Assembly (NCBI GenBank): GCA_947627245.1
Contig: CANQVH010000043.1
Coordinates: forward strand, 1-32,418
Length of the DNA: 32,418 nt
Direction of reading: 5' to 3'
Source of the DNA: an uncultured Lachnospiraceae bacterium
GTDB lineage: Bacteria; Bacillota; Clostridia; Lachnospirales; Lachnospiraceae
The notes beneath the pieces were generated by a model that did not search any database, was not told the DNA's origin, and saw only the letters and a program-made list of their open reading frames with translations. Position numbers and translations under genes: made by a program. The number at the start of each line of letters is the position of its first letter. The first letter of the stretch is position 1. Below, in pieces: positions 24,729 through 32,108 of this stretch.

Positions 24729-24757
24729 AGAATAATCCTGTTGATATCTGATTGCAA
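24729..24757 (-). promoter_or_regulatory. promoter of the 1304-aa surface gene
   Basis: On the minus strand TTGCAA (24757-24752), 17 bases and TATTCT (24734-24729), giving a leader of about 30 bases. Confidence 0.55.
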
Positions 24758-24879
24758 GAGTTTTTACTATTAAAATGAAAACAATAAGGAAAAAATTTAC
24801 TTGGGATTAACTGGCAAGTGGCAAACTCGGGGTGTTCTGCCGGGTCTTTTACCAGTCAAAAAACCATAAAAACTTCTTC

Positions 24880-24908
24880 TTGCATTTAAAAATGCAGAGT
24901 GCTATAAT
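24880..24908 (+). promoter_or_regulatory. promoter with overlapping palindrome for the hydrolase-cyanase operon
   Basis: TTGCAT (24880-24885), 17 bases and TATAAT (24903-24908). The palindrome GCATTTAAAAATGC (24882-24895) covers the -35 and spacer, a likely operator. The only other notable feature of the gap 24691-25065 is the terminator at 24919. Confidence 0.75.
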
Positions 24909-24918
24909 ACAGAGCCGA

Positions 24919-24957
24919 AGACACAAGGGCGTGAAAATGTTATTGTGTCTTTTTTTT
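24919..24957 (+). terminator. intrinsic terminator in the leader of the hydrolase-cyanase operon (attenuator candidate)
   Basis: AGACACAA (24919-24926) pairs with TTGTGTCT (24943-24950), followed by seven more T. It lies only some 10 bases after the promoter and 109 bases before the first gene. No upstream rightward gene needs it. Either the operon is controlled by termination or a short RNA of about 45 nt is made. A 30-codon frame from GTG 24931 to TAA 25023 crosses the T run and is an alternative leader peptide. Confidence 0.7.
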
Positions 24958-25065
24958 GTGCTTGCAGCAACGGGCGAAATCTATGCCGGCATATTCCGCT
25001 GTCTGGAAAGCCAGAACACATAATCGGAAGAAAGTCCCGATAAACGGGCAGAAATGGAGGCAAAA

Positions 25066-25971
25066 ATGAAAGACGTAATCAAAGTGTCAACCGTCGCATT
25101 CCACGCCAAATGGGGCGACAAAGAAACCAATCTGAACCGGATGCTGGGTTATATTGAAGCAGCCGCCGCGGAAGGCTCCAATCTGATCGTATTTCCGGAG
25201 ATGGGGCTGACCGGCTATGACGACGAGGCGGAGAAACCACTGGAGGAAAAAATGCAATATAAACTCGCCGAACCGGTACCGGGCCCGTCCTCAGAGAAAA
25301 TTGCAGAGCTTACCAAAAAGCTGGGCGTATACGTGGCATACGGTTTTCCGGAGAGGGATGCCGCTTCCCCGTCTACAATCTACAATGCAGCCTGTGTCTG
25401 CGGACCGGACGGAATCATCGGTTCTTACCATAAAATCCATCTTCCGTTCCCGGAGCCTCACTGGGCGACGCGTGGAGATAAGCCGTTCATTTTCGAGACG
25501 CCGTGGGGCCCGATCGGACTTGGGATCTGCTATGACTCCTATTGCTTCCAAGAGCTGATGCGGTATTATGCGGCAAAGGGCTGCCGTCTGTACATCAACT
25601 GTACGGCTCTTGCCAAATGCCATGGCATCGCGCTCGGCTCTACTACACTTGAGGCAGGGGTCATCACAAACCAAATCTTTATTGCATCTGCGAACCTCGC
25701 AGGTACAGACCTTTACAACGTATTCTGGGGCGGCGCGAGCATTATCGGACCCAGCACGAACTTCTGGGAGGCAGAATATTTCGCTGGCTATCCATTTACG
25801 GATCCACGTGCGATTCAGAATAAGATGTACACTGCCGTGATCGACTTGTCTGAGGCAACAAGGGAGAAATTCGAACCGAACGACCTGATCAACGGCGCAA
25901 CCGATTATCGTCCTGCAATCTACAAAACGCTGATGGAGGATCTGTTGAAGGATCCAAAATTTCAGGAATAG
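25066..25971 (+). CDS. carbon-nitrogen hydrolase (nitrilase superfamily)
   Basis: This is a 301-aa protein. The start is ATG 25066, because GGAGG lies inside the earlier in-frame ATG 25054. The catalytic triad is visible: Glu45 in FPEMGLTGY, Lys123 in YHKIHLPFPE, Cys155 in GICYDSYCF. The length is normal. The family cleaves non-peptide C-N bonds in nitriles, amides or carbamoyl groups. The specificity cannot be read from sequence. It is followed by cynS after 90 bp on the same strand with one terminator, so the product may be ammonia-releasing nitrogen metabolism linked to cyanate. Cytoplasmic. Confidence 0.93.
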   Translation: MKDVIKVSTVAFHAKWGDKETNLNRMLGYIEAAAAEGSNLIVFPEMGLTGYDDEAEKPLEEKMQYKLAEPVPGPSSEKIAELTKKLGVYVAYGFPERDAASPSTIYNAACVCGPDGIIGSYHKIHLPFPEPHWATRGDKPFIFETPWGPIGLGICYDSYCFQELMRYYAAKGCRLYINCTALAKCHGIALGSTTLEAGVITNQIFIASANLAGTDLYNVFWGGASIIGPSTNFWEAEYFAGYPFTDPRAIQNKMYTAVIDLSEATREKFEPNDLINGATDYRPAIYKTLMEDLLKDPKFQE

Positions 25972-26061
25972 CTTTGAATCTATGTAGCAACAAACCATAT
26001 GATTTTAGGCTGGCTGTCAAACGCAATCAGTCGAAAATATCATTTTGAGGAGGATATTATT

Positions 26062-26544
26062 ATGAGCATGACACCAATGAACAATTTTGATTATCTGGAA
26101 CGAGTAAAATTTGCCGATGAGCTGTCCGCCATCGAAGCAGCAAAAAAGGCCAGTGGCCTGACCTACACGGAAATTGCTGACAAGATGGGAGTTAACAAAG
26201 TCTGGCTGACCAGCGCCATCAAAGGCCAGCAGTACGTGCCTGCGGAATACTGCGAGAAACTGGCTGAAATACTGGGTCTTGAAAAAGAAGCAACTTTATG
26301 TCTGTGCGAGCACCCATATAAAGGAAACACTGATCCTGTTCTTTACCGTCTGCATGAGGTTCTGGATACATACGGTCCCGCCATCAAGGAACTCATTCAC
26401 GAGAAGGGCGGAAACGCAATCATGAGTGCCATCGATTTCGGTATTGATGTCGATATCGAGAAAGACCCTCATGGCGACAGAGTCGTTATAACCTGGAGCG
26501 GAAAACTTCTCCCATACAGTAAACAGGGCAAATATCCATGGTAA
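26062..26544 (+). CDS. cynS: cyanate hydratase (cyanase)
   Basis: This is a 160-aa protein. The ATG at 26062 follows GAGGAGG. Catalytic residues align with the E. coli enzyme at the same numbers: Arg96 and Glu99 in LYRLHEVLDTYG, and Ser122 in AIMSAIDF. The N-terminal half is the helix-turn-helix-like domain (SGLTYTEIADKMGVNKVWLT) and the end is ITWSGKLLPY. It converts cyanate and bicarbonate to ammonia and CO2 as a decamer in the cytoplasm. It is downstream of the carbon-nitrogen hydrolase gene in one operon, a pairing that suggests cyanate arises from, or is handled with, that enzyme's substrate. Carbonic anhydrase, often with cynS in proteobacteria, is not here. Confidence 0.97.
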   Translation: MSMTPMNNFDYLERVKFADELSAIEAAKKASGLTYTEIADKMGVNKVWLTSAIKGQQYVPAEYCEKLAEILGLEKEATLCLCEHPYKGNTDPVLYRLHEVLDTYGPAIKELIHEKGGNAIMSAIDFGIDVDIEKDPHGDRVVITWSGKLLPYSKQGKYPW

Positions 26545-26551
26545 TCGTGTT

Positions 26552-26584
26552 AAGGGTGGCCGGATCCGGTCACCCTTACTTTTT
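26552..26584 (+). terminator. terminator of the hydrolase-cynS operon
   Basis: AAGGGTG.CCGGATCCGG.CACCCTT (26552-26577) is a strong palindromic hairpin followed by ACTTTTT. Confidence 0.88.
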
Positions 26585-26744
26585 ATTGGAAACAGTCTTC
26601 ATTTACAGCAAAAATAGGATGACGTCGGGCACCCGAATTCGACGCCACATTCAGTCCGGCTGCGCTGTCTGGCACAATAACCGCCTGCTTCTAGAAAATC
26701 CCAGAATACCCTTGTAAATTCCGTTTACCATATAACATTACCTC

Positions 26745-27118
26745 TTATTCCTCATACTTTATTGGAAGTTCATGGGCTCTCCGTATCTCGTCTAGCTCCA
26801 TCTGTATCCGCTCGTTCTTATCATCTTGCAGGCTGAGCAGCAAAGAAGTATCATCTACACGTTCATTCTCTGCCTGCAGAACCGGATCGTAGCTCCAAAC
26901 CTCAATAACATAAGCTGGGGCCCCGGCGTCATCCGGTCCGGGGCTGATATTTTCGCCTTAAACCTTTCGGTAAACAAACATCCCCAAAACGGCAAATAGA
27001 CCTGCTGTTCCGGGGAAACAAACGGTATACCGTTTTCAACCAGATTACGGCGTTGCAGAGCGGTCAGGTTCTCAAGACATAACGCACAAGGCAACGGGCA
27101 AATCTTCTGAAAATTCAT
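26745..27118 (-). pseudogene. winged-helix/MarR-type regulator with internal deletion
   Basis: The left part of the protein (minus strand from 27118) reads CLENLTALQRRNLVENGIPF and VSPEQQVYLPFWGCLFTERF. The frame is then lost near 26920, and another frame gives PAYVIEVWSYDPVLQAENER and VDDTSLLLSLQDDKNER up to TAA at 26745. Both pieces belong to one family of Firmicute regulators (about 230-300 aa), whose central winged helix is missing. It is therefore an internal-deletion relic. The bases between 26585 and 26744 contain no gene that I recognise. Confidence 0.55.
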
Positions 27119-27234
27119 CCGCTTCTTCTTGTCGATAAAAAATATTGTTTCATTTAAAATAGATTATACTATTTAGAAAAGAAACTTATCAAATATTTAT
27201 GAAACAAATACATAAATATCTTATGTATGGATTT

Positions 27235-27310
27235 TCAAAAAAGAGCATTTCGGCAATCGTTCCCAATAATTATATGGCTATATGGCATTCTCCTTTCTTC
27301 ATCAATTACT
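27235..27310. repeat. mosaic scar: half of repeat R1 joined to a promoter-like copy
   Basis: CAAAAAAGAGCATTTCGGCA at 27236 matches the left arm of the pepF terminator (18834-18854). CCAATAATTATATGGC and TTTCTTCATCAATTAC then match 18674-18710, the promoter zone of the SGNH gene, with a 7-base duplication in the middle. The order is reversed relative to the original locus. The rest of 27119-27516 shows no gene. Confidence 0.5.
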
Positions 27311-27516
27311 ACAGCAAGGCAGAACAAAAAGTACCGACAGGCCACTCTGGCCTCTGGATGCTCCTTATACTACGAAACATAGGATGATCTCATTTTCCGA
27401 AATGCCGTTTTGTATCCGATACACCCGGAATATAATCGATAAAGCAATCATACAATCTGGCAAGCTTGATTAACATCCATATCGGGATCTCGCGGAATTT
27501 TACAAAGATTTTCCAG

Positions 27517-27567
27517 TTGATTCTCTTTGCAGTATTGCATATAATATGAGTAGGGAAATCCCTACTC
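27517..27567 (+). promoter_or_regulatory. promoter and operator of the AbrB/PIN toxin-antitoxin locus
   Basis: TTGATT (27517-27522), 17 bases and TATAAT (27540-27545). The perfect palindrome GAGTAGGGA-AA-TCCCTACTC (27548-27567) covers the start point, a typical autorepression site of an antitoxin. Confidence 0.75.
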
Positions 27568-27599
27568 TTTAACCAACAAATTGCAAAGGAGTATTCATT

Positions 27600-27875
27600 A
27601 TGGCAATAAACGCTTTTATTGATAACGCAAAGGTAATGGCTAAGGGACAGGTCACTATCCCGAAAGATGTCAGAGAAGCGCTGGGGATAACAAGCGGGGA
27701 TCGGATTACTTTTATTGTCGAAGGCAGCAATGTACGCATTGTAAATTCCGCCATATATGCCATGCAGGTTCTGCAGAGCGAAATGACCGGAGAAGCAGAC
27801 CGTTCTGGACTTACCACTGACGACGATGTCATTGCACTTGTCAATGAATTACGAAACGAGGACGATAACGGATGA
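27600..27875 (+). CDS. AbrB/MazE-type antitoxin
   Basis: This is a 91-aa protein. The N-terminal swapped-hairpin domain is plain: NAKVMAKGQVTIPKDVREAL, GITSGDRITFIVEGSNVRIV. The C-terminal tail is acidic and flexible (TTDDDVIALVNELRNEDDNG), the part that neutralises the toxin. TGA overlaps the toxin ATG (ATGA at 27872), so the two are translationally coupled. The palindrome at 27548 is its likely DNA site. It is intact although the toxin is truncated. Confidence 0.9.
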   Translation: MAINAFIDNAKVMAKGQVTIPKDVREALGITSGDRITFIVEGSNVRIVNSAIYAMQVLQSEMTGEADRSGLTTDDDVIALVNELRNEDDNG

Positions 27876-28183
27876 GAATATTGATTGACACCAATGTACT
27901 CATATCTGCAGCATTACGAGCAGACGGTACCCCGTGGCAGGCCTACCAGAAAGCCGCTTCATATCCGAATCATGGCATAATATGCGAACAGAATGTGGAT
28001 GAGATAAAGCGGATATTCAACAAGAAATTTCCTCATCGGCTAGGCTCTCTGGACAAGTTCTTATCGGTTGCACTTTTGACCTTAGAGTTAATTCCTGTTC
28101 CGGAAAATGAGTTTACTACAGAAACAAGCAAGGCATTTCGGCAATCTGTTTTATCCGTTGCCAAAATGCCCTTTCTTGTGTAA
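27872..28183 (+). pseudogene. PIN-domain toxin cut off by repeat R1
   Basis: The first 85 or so residues are a normal PIN-family toxin (VapC-like): MRILIDTNVLISAALRADGT with the first catalytic Asp at 6, and NVDEIKRIFNKKF. From residue 88 the frame runs into repeat R1 (KAFRQSVLSVAKMPFLV) and stops at 28183. The family usually has about 140 residues and two further acidic active-site residues in the missing part. The nuclease should be inactive. Confidence 0.85.
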
Positions 28184-28234
28184 CAGCTTCTCAAAATTTT
28201 ATCATCGTCCGGAGCCTGCGGTCATATGTACAGG
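28133..28234. repeat. dispersed repeat R1, copy truncating the PIN toxin
   Basis: GCATTTCGGCAATCTGTTTT through GTGTAACAGCTTCTC and GTCCGGAGCCTGCGGTCA matches 18842-18947. It begins inside the toxin frame and supplies a stop codon and a terminator-type hairpin. Confidence 0.75.
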
Positions 28235-28328
28235 ATCCTCCTTCCCTGAAATCTTCGTTTTTGATTACAAAGTAATCAAAAGTAATCAAAGCCAAAACGC
28301 TGAAATTCCCGAATTTACGGGATTTTTC

Positions 28329-28364
28329 GCACTTCGGTCACGGGTCCGATTCCCGTCAGCAGCT
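28329..28364 (+). other. tRNA 3'-end fragment (T-arm plus acceptor strand)
   Basis: ACGGG-TCCGATT-CCCGT (28340-28356) is a perfect 5-bp stem with a 7-base loop, and CAGCAGCT follows as an acceptor-strand remnant. No matching 5' half (GCTGCTG...) or anticodon arm is present upstream. Tandem AAGTAATCAAA copies lie about 50 bases before it. A tRNA 3' end alone is the usual trace of an attachment site. Confidence 0.55.
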
Positions 28365-28367
28365 TTG

Positions 28368-28399
28368 AAAGAACCCTTGCAAAATCGAGGGTTCTTTTT
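28368..28399 (+). terminator. terminator following the tRNA fragment
   Basis: AAAGAACCCT (28368-28377) pairs with AGGGTTCTTT (28388-28397), and the T run continues. It has the form found directly after tRNA genes. Confidence 0.75.
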
Positions 28400-28523
28400 G
28401 CATCTGCAATCCGATTGTACTGTCTTATTGCATTTTCCGGTGCCTGAAGCTGATCCGCAATATAAGTGTAGATCTCTTCCATATCTTTAAGAGCCCTGTC
28501 TGTAATTTCTACCCTGTATTGCT

Positions 28524-28832
28524 TCATGTCCTATGATTCTCCCTGAATTTGGCAAATGTTTCCGCCGCATCCTGCACTTTGCCCGTTTTTATATCATCAT
28601 AGCCTTCCTGCAGCTTCGCATGTATTTCATCGATGCTCATAAAGTCGGTGTTCAAAGATACCGGTGCCTTTGGTAAGGTTACTGCAAATGGGATTCCTCC
28701 TGTCAGAGTAATCTGATTCAAATACATATCAATCGCTGTTGCCATTGGTATTCCCAGACGTTTCAAAACATCTTCTGCACGCTGCTTAACAGTTGGATTT
28801 ACTCTCAGGTTCAATGTTGCTGTTTTTTCCAT
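28524..28832 (-). CDS. RelB/DinJ-family antitoxin
   Basis: This is a 102-aa protein starting at 28832, with AAAGGAG upstream. The ribbon-helix-helix opening is TATLNLRVNPTVKQRAEDVL followed by KRLGIPMATAIDMYLNQI and TGGIPFAVTLPKAP. The tail (DEIHAKLQEGYDDIKTGKVQ) binds the toxin. It overlaps the ParE start (ATGA). A GTAACG/CGTTAC palindrome lies in its promoter, fitting autoregulation. The partner toxin is truncated. Confidence 0.92.
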   Translation of the reverse strand: MEKTATLNLRVNPTVKQRAEDVLKRLGIPMATAIDMYLNQITLTGGIPFAVTLPKAPVSLNTDFMSIDEIHAKLQEGYDDIKTGKVQDAAETFAKFRENHRT

Positions 28833-28857
28833 AATACTCGCTCCTTTCTTTGATTTT

Positions 28858-28886
28858 ATTGTAACGCGATTGTCGTTACTTTTCAA
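28858..28886 (-). promoter_or_regulatory. promoter and operator of the RelB locus
   Basis: On the minus strand TTGAAA (28886-28881), 17 bases and TACAAT (28863-28858). GTAACG and CGTTAC (28861-28879) form an inverted repeat within the spacer. Confidence 0.75.
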
Positions 28887-28966
28887 TACCTGATTTGCCC
28901 GATGCAAACAATTTTCCAGTTAATTCTCTCAGCAATACCGTATTCTCGTACAACAACCTCTCCATG

Positions 28967-30157
28967 TCAGATCACTGCATCCCACACAATCCGCCTGTAA
29001 TTCTCCCGATCCGTGTCTCCTTCGGTCGAAAAACAGAGGATACGCGAGTTCTCATTCAAACACAGTTTCCCTCTCAACTGCACGTGCTCCGGGTTTGTGA
29101 GGATTTCAATCGCAGCTCCGAAAGCGGCGGCACCGCTCTCCCCGGAAATCACCCGGGAATCTTTTCCAAACGGATTTCCTAATACGCGCATTCCCCGCGC
29201 CGCGACCGCGTCAGGCATGGAGACGAAACAGTCCGCAGAATCCCGCAGAATCTCCCACGCGAGCGGACTCGGCTCACCGCAGCAAAGTCCGGCCATGATG
29301 GAACGCATCTCTCCGGTCACCGCATGAAGCTCCCCGTCGTCCACCGCCGCTGTCCGGTAGAAACAGTCCGCCTGATCAGGCTCCACGATCACAACAGTCG
29401 GGCGATCTTCCCCGCCGACCGCAGCAAAATACGCGGCCACGGCAGCCGCCATCGAACCGACTCCGGCCTGCAGGAACACATGCGTCGGCAGCCTTCCGCC
29501 AAGCTGCTCAAAAGCCTCCGCCGCCATGGTCGTGTAGCCCTCCATGATCAAGCCGGGAATTTCCTCATAACCCTGCCACGCGGTATCCTGCATAAGAATC
29601 CACCCGTTTTTCTCACTTTCGGTTCTCGCGAGCCTCACCGTATCATCATAATTCAGATCCGTGATCGACGCTTCCGCCCCGAGCGCCCGAATATTGGCAA
29701 GCCGTTCCGCCGCACTTCCCTTCGGCATATACACGACGCTTTTCATCCCCAGACGATGCGCCGTCCACGCGACGCCCCGCCCGTGATTTCCGTCAGTCGC
29801 CGTGGCAAAGGTGAGTCCTCTCAGCTTTCCGTTTGCGTTCCCGTTCAACAATTCCCTAAGCGGCAACCCCTCAAGGCCGCCGCCCAGCTTTTTTGCTATG
29901 CAATTCCCGATCGCGTAACTCCCGCCGAGCACTTTGAACGCATTCAACCCGAAACGGCAACTCTCATCCTTCACATGGATCGCGGCAACTCCCATCCGTC
30001 TCGCCAGATCCTCCAATGCGATCAGAGGCGTTGCCTGATATTCCGGAAAGCCTTCATGAAAACGCCTTGCGCGCTTCGCCGTCTCCGGCCCGAACCGCCC
30101 AACCGGGCATCGTGCTTCCCCACTCCTGTTTTCCCTAAATACGGCTTTTATCTCCAT
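28967..30157 (-). CDS. dpaL: diaminopropionate ammonia-lyase
   Basis: This is a 396-aa PLP enzyme of fold type II. The PLP lysine is Lys75 in LNAFKVLGGSYA. TATDGNHGRGVAW (Asp about 122) and QDTAWQGYEE (Asp about 191) match the acid residues of the E. coli enzyme. Glycine-rich QAGVGSMAAA binds phosphate. It splits 2,3-diaminopropionate into pyruvate and two ammonia. GGAGG precedes the ATG. It is a single gene here, with no partner amidohydrolase or carbamoyltransferase (the yge cluster of other bacteria) in the window. Cytoplasmic. Confidence 0.95.
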   Translation of the reverse strand: MEIKAVFRENRSGEARCPVGRFGPETAKRARRFHEGFPEYQATPLIALEDLARRMGVAAIHVKDESCRFGLNAFKVLGGSYAIGNCIAKKLGGGLEGLPLRELLNGNANGKLRGLTFATATDGNHGRGVAWTAHRLGMKSVVYMPKGSAAERLANIRALGAEASITDLNYDDTVRLARTESEKNGWILMQDTAWQGYEEIPGLIMEGYTTMAAEAFEQLGGRLPTHVFLQAGVGSMAAAVAAYFAAVGGEDRPTVVIVEPDQADCFYRTAAVDDGELHAVTGEMRSIMAGLCCGEPSPLAWEILRDSADCFVSMPDAVAARGMRVLGNPFGKDSRVISGESGAAAFGAAIEILTNPEHVQLRGKLCLNENSRILCFSTEGDTDRENYRRIVWDAVI

Positions 30158-30234
30158 ACCGCTTTCCCTCCTCCATGAAACAATCTATACCGAATCAAAA
30201 CAAAATTTTTATCTCAATCCTTGACAAAAAATCT

Positions 30235-30261
30235 AAAAAAGGCGCTGCTTTTCACAGCGCC
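30235..30261 (-). terminator. terminator of the lysine-rich surface gene
   Basis: GGCGCTG and CAGCGCC (30241-30261) form a hairpin. On the minus strand it is followed by six T (30240-30235). Confidence 0.88.
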
Positions 30262-30277
30262 CTTCGGGTCTTAAATT

Positions 30278-31840
30278 TTATTGAATCCAATTGCCTGTCT
30301 TATCATCCCATAATTTGGCCCCACAGTAAACACAGGTATCTACGTAACTATGACATTTCTCATTCTCACAGCCGTCAGGATTTTCATTTGTATGGCAGCC
30401 GTGGGTTGCACATCCGCGTCCCAGCTTATGAGGGGTCTTAGCAAGAGTTATGGTCTGCACTACGGTGCCGCATACAGTGCAGTAAACCTCTTCCGTTCCC
30501 TCCTTCTGGCAAGTGGGAGTTTCCGTAACTCTTGTTGCCAGCTTATGACCGCCCAGATCAATTTCCCTTGTCTCTTCCGCATCACATCCCACGCATGTGC
30601 AGGTTCTTCTTTCAAGGCCCTTCTCTTCACAGGTCGGATCTTTCACTCTTTCCCAGTTACCGTACGTATGACCGGTCGCCGGAATCGCAACAGTGATCTC
30701 ACTGCCGCATCCGTACTTACATCTTACGACTTTTTCTCCCGGAGTAGTGCAGGTTGCCGGACGGACAATCCTTTCTTCACCACAATAATCATGTCCTTGT
30801 TTCCCGGTTTTTTCCTGTACATGTCCGCATACAGTACATGCATCCTGCGAACACGGAAACTGCTTCTTTTTATACGTATGGCTTCCATAGCTGGTTTTCT
30901 CCGTAAATACGGCACCACACGTTTTGCAGGTCTTTGTGATACTACCTCTCGTCTGGCAGGTTCCCGGTACTTCCTTTACATCAAAGTCATGTCCGGCCGG
31001 ATTAACGATCTTGCGGCTGCCCTTGGTCTCGCCACATTTTGCACATTTCTGGATTTTGTAGCCAACGCCCGTGCAGGTCGGCGCTACATCGATAACCCAT
31101 TCCCAGTTATGCTGACATTCAGCCGGCTCCGTCTCTACAGCCTTTGTTTCCGGTTCAGATATCTGCGGCTCTGATTCCGTCTGCTGTTCGACTTTCGGCA
31201 GTGTGGTTTCCGATTCTACCGTCTGCTGTTCGACTTTCGGCAGGTCGGTTTCCGGTTCTGTCGTCTGCGGCTCCGTCGCGGATTCCGATTCTGTCCCAGT
31301 CTCAGTTTTCGTCTCTGTTTCCGTTTCTGTCGCAGTCTCAGTTTCCGTCTCTGTTTCTGTCTGAGTCTCTTCCTTCTTCTCCGTCAGGGTCTCTTTCTTC
31401 AGCTCGGTTTCAGCCTGAGACTCCTTTTCAACCGGAGCAGCTTCCGCCTTAACGGTCTGTACCGCCTGAAAAGTTACTGTTTCAACCGTCTTTTCCGTCT
31501 GTGGCGCCGCTTCTGTTTCCGTCACCTGAACGCTTTCCGTCTGCGAAGCAGTCTCTTCTACATTGCATACCGCCTCAGCTTCCGCCTGCTGATTTGCCTG
31601 CGCTGCGGTTTTGGTTTTCTTGGCTTTCGCCGTTTTGACCTTCTTTGCCTTCTTAACTTTCTTTGCCTTTTTTGCTTTCTTGGCTTTCTTTGCTTTCTTG
31701 TTCTTCTTAGCTTTCTTCTTTCCCGCTTTCTTGGTCTCAACCGTCTTCGCGGCCGCCGGAACCACAGCGGTCTCCGCCACCATGCCAAATGTCAGCATCG
31801 CAACAAGAAGCATACATAAAACCTTACATCTTCCCTTCAT
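30278..31840 (-). CDS. secreted Lys-rich / Glu-Thr-rich / zinc-ribbon-repeat protein under c-di-GMP control
   Basis: This is a 520-aa protein; the ATG at 31840 follows AAAGGAGG. Residues 1-31 are a signal peptide. Residues 37-78 are almost pure Lys/Ala (KKAKKAKKAK repeats). Residues 90-285 are acidic and Thr/Glu-rich, with TETETETE and paired TTxPKVEQQT units. Residues 285-520 hold about six repeats with paired CxxC and His, e.g. CQHNWEWV, CAKCGETKG, CKTCGAVF, CTVCGHVQ, like the paired-CxxC ribbons often attached to surface proteins. No enzyme motif or sortase signal is seen. The basic stretch could bind teichoic or nucleic acids (inference). A riboswitch and terminator precede it. Confidence 0.88.
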   Translation of the reverse strand: MKGRCKVLCMLLVAMLTFGMVAETAVVPAAAKTVETKKAGKKKAKKNKKAKKAKKAKKAKKVKKAKKVKTAKAKKTKTAAQANQQAEAEAVCNVEETASQTESVQVTETEAAPQTEKTVETVTFQAVQTVKAEAAPVEKESQAETELKKETLTEKKEETQTETETETETATETETETKTETGTESESATEPQTTEPETDLPKVEQQTVESETTLPKVEQQTESEPQISEPETKAVETEPAECQHNWEWVIDVAPTCTGVGYKIQKCAKCGETKGSRKIVNPAGHDFDVKEVPGTCQTRGSITKTCKTCGAVFTEKTSYGSHTYKKKQFPCSQDACTVCGHVQEKTGKQGHDYCGEERIVRPATCTTPGEKVVRCKYGCGSEITVAIPATGHTYGNWERVKDPTCEEKGLERRTCTCVGCDAEETREIDLGGHKLATRVTETPTCQKEGTEEVYCTVCGTVVQTITLAKTPHKLGRGCATHGCHTNENPDGCENEKCHSYVDTCVYCGAKLWDDKTGNWIQ

Positions 31841-31907
31841 AAAAATCCTCCTTTCAGGCTTTCGCCCTGTTGTGTAATCACCGCAAAAGCGAGAACACTT
31901 GGAGAAC

Positions 31908-31944
31908 AAAAAAGACCGCAATAACACACCACGTGATACGGTCT
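31908..31944 (-). terminator. expression-platform terminator of the c-di-GMP riboswitch
   Basis: On the minus strand AGACCG (31944-31939) pairs with CGGTCT, followed by a run of T (31913-31908). It lies between the aptamer and the gene, as expected for transcriptional control. Confidence 0.85.
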
Positions 31945-31969
31945 CTTCTTCGTGTACCACATTGGCAAC

Positions 31970-32036
31970 CGGCTGCCATAGCTATCGCCTTAGGCCCTTG
32001 GCTTTGCGTCCCTGCTTTTCAACAGGTTTGCCTTTT
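31970..32036 (-). ncRNA. cyclic di-GMP-I (GEMM) riboswitch aptamer
   Basis: The minus strand shows the fixed parts of the class: GGCAAACC (32032-32025), a GAAA-loop stem CCTG...CAGG, GGACGCAAAGCC (32007-32000 for GCAAAGCC), AAGGGCCTA, and AGCCGGTTGCCAAT at the 3' side (ending about 31971). The ligand reports motile versus sessile state. It lies about 130 bases before the start of the lysine-rich protein gene and about 20 bases after the predicted transcript start. Confidence 0.93.
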
Positions 32037-32063
32037 ACAATGATTACATTTTTAGTTATGTAA

Positions 32064-32092
32064 ATTATATCAATTCTTCTTATGTATGTCAA
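32064..32092 (-). promoter_or_regulatory. consensus sigma-A promoter for the riboswitch-controlled gene
   Basis: On the minus strand TTGACA (32092-32087), 17 bases and TATAAT (32069-32064) match both hexamers exactly. The transcript should start near 32057. Confidence 0.92.
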
Positions 32093-32108
32093 TTTAAAAT
32101 TTATCTTT

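Larger units (their letters stand above)
28315..28527 (-). pseudogene. ParE/RelE-type toxin truncated by tRNA-terminator sequence
   Basis: The first 43 residues are a normal ParE toxin start (MKQYRVEITDRALKDMEEIY, then TYIADQLQAPENAIRQYNRI). The frame then continues through a terminator and T-arm on the other strand (KRTLDFARVLSKLL) and stops. About 50 residues with the C-terminal active-site region are missing. The ATG overlaps the antitoxin TGA by 4 bases. Confidence 0.82.

Noticed and set aside
24931..25023. A 30-codon leader peptide before the carbon-nitrogen hydrolase
   Set aside because: It crosses the terminator T run, which better explains the composition, and its ribosome site is weak; kept only as an alternative.
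28290..28364. A complete tRNA gene
   Set aside because: Only the T-arm and the 3' acceptor strand are present; no D-arm, anticodon arm or 5' acceptor strand can be folded.
30350..31174. A 274-codon rightward frame
   Set aside because: Antisense to the zinc-ribbon repeats of the lysine-rich protein and without a ribosome site.
31558..31788. An Arg-rich small protein frame
   Set aside because: It is the lysine-repeat region read in another frame.
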